Shown: in pieces, positions 60,671 through 64,000 of the stretch | How positions within the stretch are numbered: position 1 is the stretch's first letter | Layout: the number at the start of each line of letters is the position of its first letter | DNA from: Combretum micranthum | Lineage: Eukaryota > Streptophyta > Magnoliopsida > Myrtales > Combretaceae | Assembly (NCBI GenBank): GCA_024138025.1 | Contig: JAMXBD010001257.1 | Coordinates: 248,001 to 312,000, forward strand | Reading direction: 5' to 3' | Length of the DNA stretch: 64,000 nt | Made by a program: the position numbers and the translations under genes | Notes under the pieces: generated by a model | What the model saw: only the letters and a program-made list of their open reading frames with translations | The model's database searches: none | Told to the model about the DNA's origin: nothing

Positions 60671-61964
60671 ACTATAGAATATACTATTAAAATTACTGTT
60701 TTAAGGATCTAATTACCATAAAATGAGTTTAATGGACTAAGTTGAATATAAAATGAACTTGATTGATTAATTCTATCCAACTTGGCTAAATTAATTTAAT
60801 ACATATTTATTGACTAATATTAGCTTAGTAAATTCTTCAGAAATCAACAACTTATACATAGCTATTAATCGAGGTAATGAACACTTATATGATCATATTA
60901 ACTTGTAATTGACTTAGATTAATATGCTAGGTTAGACCATGAAGAATAAAGAGAGTATGTTGTCTCAAATGGATATTTACTGGAAAAATGAGTATTTAAT
61001 ATGGGTTGATATAAGTCGATAATTGATTTAAATGCTTATATGGATTAATGTCTTAAGCAGATATTTACACACATAGTAGCATCTTCTGCTTTACCTTTTG
61101 AAGCATCTTCTACCCTATCTTCTATTTATTCAAAGTACAGACACTATATCAGGTATGCAGTGATTTGTGTGTTACTTACTAGGATATGCATCTTAAATGA
61201 ATTAATACTTAAAGATAGCCTTAATGATTGCTTCTTGTTTGTGCAGGGTCGTTTAACTCTCTCTCCCCCTCTTTTACTTTCTTCGATTTCCTATATATTT
61301 TCAAATAGTTTTCCAGAGATTACAAATTGCGGTATAAAAACCAAATATATATATCCATAACCAAAAACGAAAGTATATATACTTACCCAAATATATATAT
61401 ATATGTATATGTTATATCTATTGAAGAAATATTTTCTTCGATTTCCTATATATTTTCGTAATTTTTTAAAGATTATATGTTATAATAAAAATACCAAATA
61501 CATACATATATATAAAAAACTTATCTAAAACAAAATGCAATTTGAATTCATATATACTTCTATAATATAGTGTATTCTTCATGCTACAATTAGAAGAATA
61601 TTTATATATTTATTAATCCATAATAGCTATCTTACAATTTGTATCCACAGTAATAATAGTTGTCTTCCATACTAATTCAATAGCCAAATATATTATTTAA
61701 ATTATTTATACTCATATATCCTATAGGGTCGAGTTTTAAAATAATTTGTGAGATTTTTTTTAAAGCTCCATTTAACCCATCTAAACTTGGGGGAGCTCCC
61801 TCACTTGTTGGGATTTAATTATCTTTAGTTGTGCATGTTTCACAAGGCATTTATATCATCAAATGCTTGCATATTTGAACTTTAATTTTTTGTTGGAATT
61901 TAAATCAATGGGTATTAAAGAGGGCCCACCTATAAGTTTTTAGTCCAAATCATTTTCCAAATGA
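60671..61964. other. AT-rich stretch, no gene
   Basis: Several TATATA runs (61345-61410, 61500-61515). CTTCGATTTCCTATATATTTTC occurs twice, at about 61279 and 61436, so there is an imperfect duplication of about 157-bp spacing. No gene seen. Confidence 0.4.
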
Positions 61965-62187
61965 TAAATTGCACAAACACCTTTGAAATCTTTTAAAATT
62001 GCATGGACCCCTAGTTTTTTTAAATTTACTATTTAGGATAAGTTGCACAAACACCTCTCTACTTTCTAAAAAATTCACCATTTGAACCCCTTGGAAATCA
62101 AGTTTTAAGGGGTCCAAGTGTTGGCCTTTTAAAAAACTAGGGGTCTATGTAATTTTGAAAGATTTTAAGGGGTGTTTGTGCAATTTA
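61965..62187. repeat. Foldback MITE with long terminal inverted repeats
   Basis: The left arm 61965-62021 (TAAATTGCACAAACACC, GGACCCCTAGTTTTTTT) is inverted at 62131-62187 (AAAAAACTAGGGGTC, GGGGTGTTTGTGCAATTTA). Arms are about 57 bp and roughly 90% identical. A third partial copy (AAGTTGCACAAACACCTC) sits inside at about 62040. Target duplication not found. Confidence 0.7.
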
Positions 62188-63420
62188 CATTGTTCTAAAA
62201 TATCACATATCAATTTTATTCTCCTCCAAACAAGAAAAAAATTTAGCTAAAATCATTGTAATTTAATAATATGAACACCAGTCTTTAAATGAGATAAATA
62301 TTATCCAGGTTTCCCTTTCTCCTCCCCAAAGTTGTAACAAAAACATTTTAACAAGAAAAGCCTAAGATAGCCTAATGTAATATCTTGTGATCATACAATT
62401 AATCAAAACAATTCCTGAATTCATTAATATGTGGCGGCATGCATAGACTTTTAGTTATAGGCCCCCACAACATCTTAATTTTATGTTTTTTATTTAGTAG
62501 CTAGATTATTATTGTATGCTTTTTATTAATATTTTGAATCACCAAATTTTTGTAAAATACACTACGAAAGGCCATTAAGATACTTGCTCAAATGCTAAAA
62601 AATCCAAAACTAAACTAATGTTGATGTGCTTTATGTTAAGCTTTGCAGTTTTGGGATAATAAAGAGAGATATGGTCATCATACTTAACTCATGTCATCAT
62701 ATTAGCTTGAAAGTTACTTAAATTGAAGTCTTGATGTCATGTTAAATTACCACAAACTAAAATAAGACTTACAAATTAGAATATAAGCAAAGGCAAGGTA
62801 TTATTTAGGGTTAACACCTATTATTTGTGTAATTCTTCATTTAGATTGCTTAACTCCTCATGACATATCAAATCACCAAATATTTTAAGGAATCACTAAG
62901 ATATGTGTTCATTTTCCTTCTCATGGTTCGAATGGACTATATATGTATACATTCTTAGGGATTCATCTATCAAATCATCAAATGTTTTACACTTCAATTT
63001 TTAAATCATCATGATAGTTACATTTATGGTCTTATAGTTCATCCTTGGGAATCCTATTTTTAAGGGGTAGGCCCTCCTTTCATCCATTCATGTTGCTTAT
63101 TTGCTTCATAAATCACCATACACCTTCATTTCACACTAATTTAATTAGATTTCCTACAATATTGAAGCATTTAGTTTCTTCCTCCTCCAATGTGCCAACC
63201 TCTTCCATGGGTCCTTTAAGGATTATTTTTCTCAATTTAGTTAAAAAATTCATGTTGCTAATTTGAATCTTGTAGAAGCAATAAAGATTACTAGACTAGA
63301 ATCATATGTATGATTGGCCTGCAAAACAAAATACGGCTAGTGGTGCATTAAGGTGGGCCCCACACAACGACTCCTATGCTTAAATCAATAGACATGTTAG
63401 TAAAGGGATATAGAATAAGG
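62188..63420. other. AT-rich stretch, no gene
   Basis: No coding region, RNA gene or transposon end supported. A 73-codon frame at 63045-63266 is not protein-like. Confidence 0.4.
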
Positions 63421-64000
63421 AGGAGAGAGAGTCTAGGCAACATTACCATTCTTGTAGAGTGAAAGGAGATATTTATTGCGAGCTGATCCTAGACAAAAGA
63501 GTTGTTGTGGGATCATGGGCAGGTAGGGACAATTACCATGGACATAGGGCAAGCTCACTAATTTACATTTGAATGCAGGAAGCCTTCCAAGTGACCTTAG
63601 GTCGGGTGCCATCTAGATGTTGCATCAAACAGTCAGTTCCCCTAAGTTAGAAGGAGTGGCATCTTAGTATGACTTTGGGTTTTGTCAAGGTTGGTCGGGC
63701 CATTTTGTTAATGGGTTGGATTGGATTTTGGAAACCCATGATCCATAACTGATTGTCAACACTTGTCCCCCCACCCCACTTTCTTGTTCGAAGACCAGCG
63801 AGTGGAGTGAGTCTAGTGGATGGGTTAACCAGGGTGAGTGTGAGCCTTTAATGGGAGTTTATACGAATCTTTTAATTGAGAAGCATGGGCATTATCAAGT
63901 GTTTAGAGTAGTCGAGTGAAAGATTATTATTCATAAGCTTTATAAGGGGTAGCTTGGTGCTATCTGATCAATTCATTCAGTTGTTTGAGCTAATGGGTAC
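63421..64000. repeat. Balanced-composition repeat-like segment, cut by window end
   Basis: Starts with copy 2 of the repeat at 60563-60670 and continues with GC-richer sequence (GGTCGGGCCATTTTG, GAAACCCATGATCC, GTCCCCCCACCCCAC) unlike the AT-rich neighbourhood. It has the look of a retroelement LTR or leader, but no end is visible. Confidence 0.4.

Overview
The window is AT-rich nuclear DNA from a flowering plant, most likely a eudicot. The evidence is spliced genes with GT-AG introns, a nuclear gene for a plastid-targeted SufC, a PRA1.F protein, a defensin-like peptide gene and plant-type Copia, Gypsy, LINE, hAT, MULE and SINE sequences. I cannot name the species. Only two genes look intact in 64 kb; much of the rest is layered transposon debris or unassigned AT-rich DNA.

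Layout. At 0.3-3.0 kb there is a long solo LTR with a perfect 5-bp target duplication (LTR-A). At 4.4-5.3 kb lies a two-exon defensin-like gene with a premature stop, followed by an inverted duplication (5.39-5.85 / 6.69-7.14 kb). From 8.99 to 13.62 kb runs a complete non-autonomous hAT element (8-bp target duplication) that has captured the first four exons, introns included, of a host NT-C2-domain gene. A small tRNA-derived SINE follows at 13.8 kb. From 16.69 to 22.99 kb there is a MULE with a degenerate MuDR-N/MAIN-like (plant mobile domain) gene; a second solo LTR of the LTR-A family (LTR-B) and a 540-bp hAT MITE sit inside it. The MULE ends about 190 bp before the start codon of the next gene.

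The main gene is the plastid SufC ATPase (ABCI6/NAP7), six coding exons from 23.18 to 33.65 kb on the + strand, 323 residues. Its 5.4-kb second intron holds a 4.0-kb antisense Ty1/copia element with both LTRs, primer-binding site, polypurine tract and 5-bp target duplication, but lacking most of gag and carrying many stops. An exon-like segment of unknown origin lies just downstream. From 34.7 to 46.5 kb I see only AT-rich DNA with foldback MITEs and short tandem duplications. At 46.73 kb there is an intact intronless PRA1.F gene. From 48.8 to 51.2 kb LINE remnants (zinc-binding RT domain and RNase H) surround a deleted Ty3/gypsy gag-protease fragment. From 57.15 to 60.56 kb lies a third long solo LTR (LTR-C). 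The last kilobases hold foldback elements and unassigned repeats.

The genes do not form an operon-like system. SufC is the ATPase of the plastid SUF iron-sulfur assembly machinery, and PRA1.F is a membrane protein of the Rab/secretory pathway. The strongest unusual content is the gene-capturing hAT element, the nested MULE that supplies the immediate upstream region of SufC, and a row of hairpins in the MULE terminal repeat. I found no evidence for a wholly new enzymatic system.
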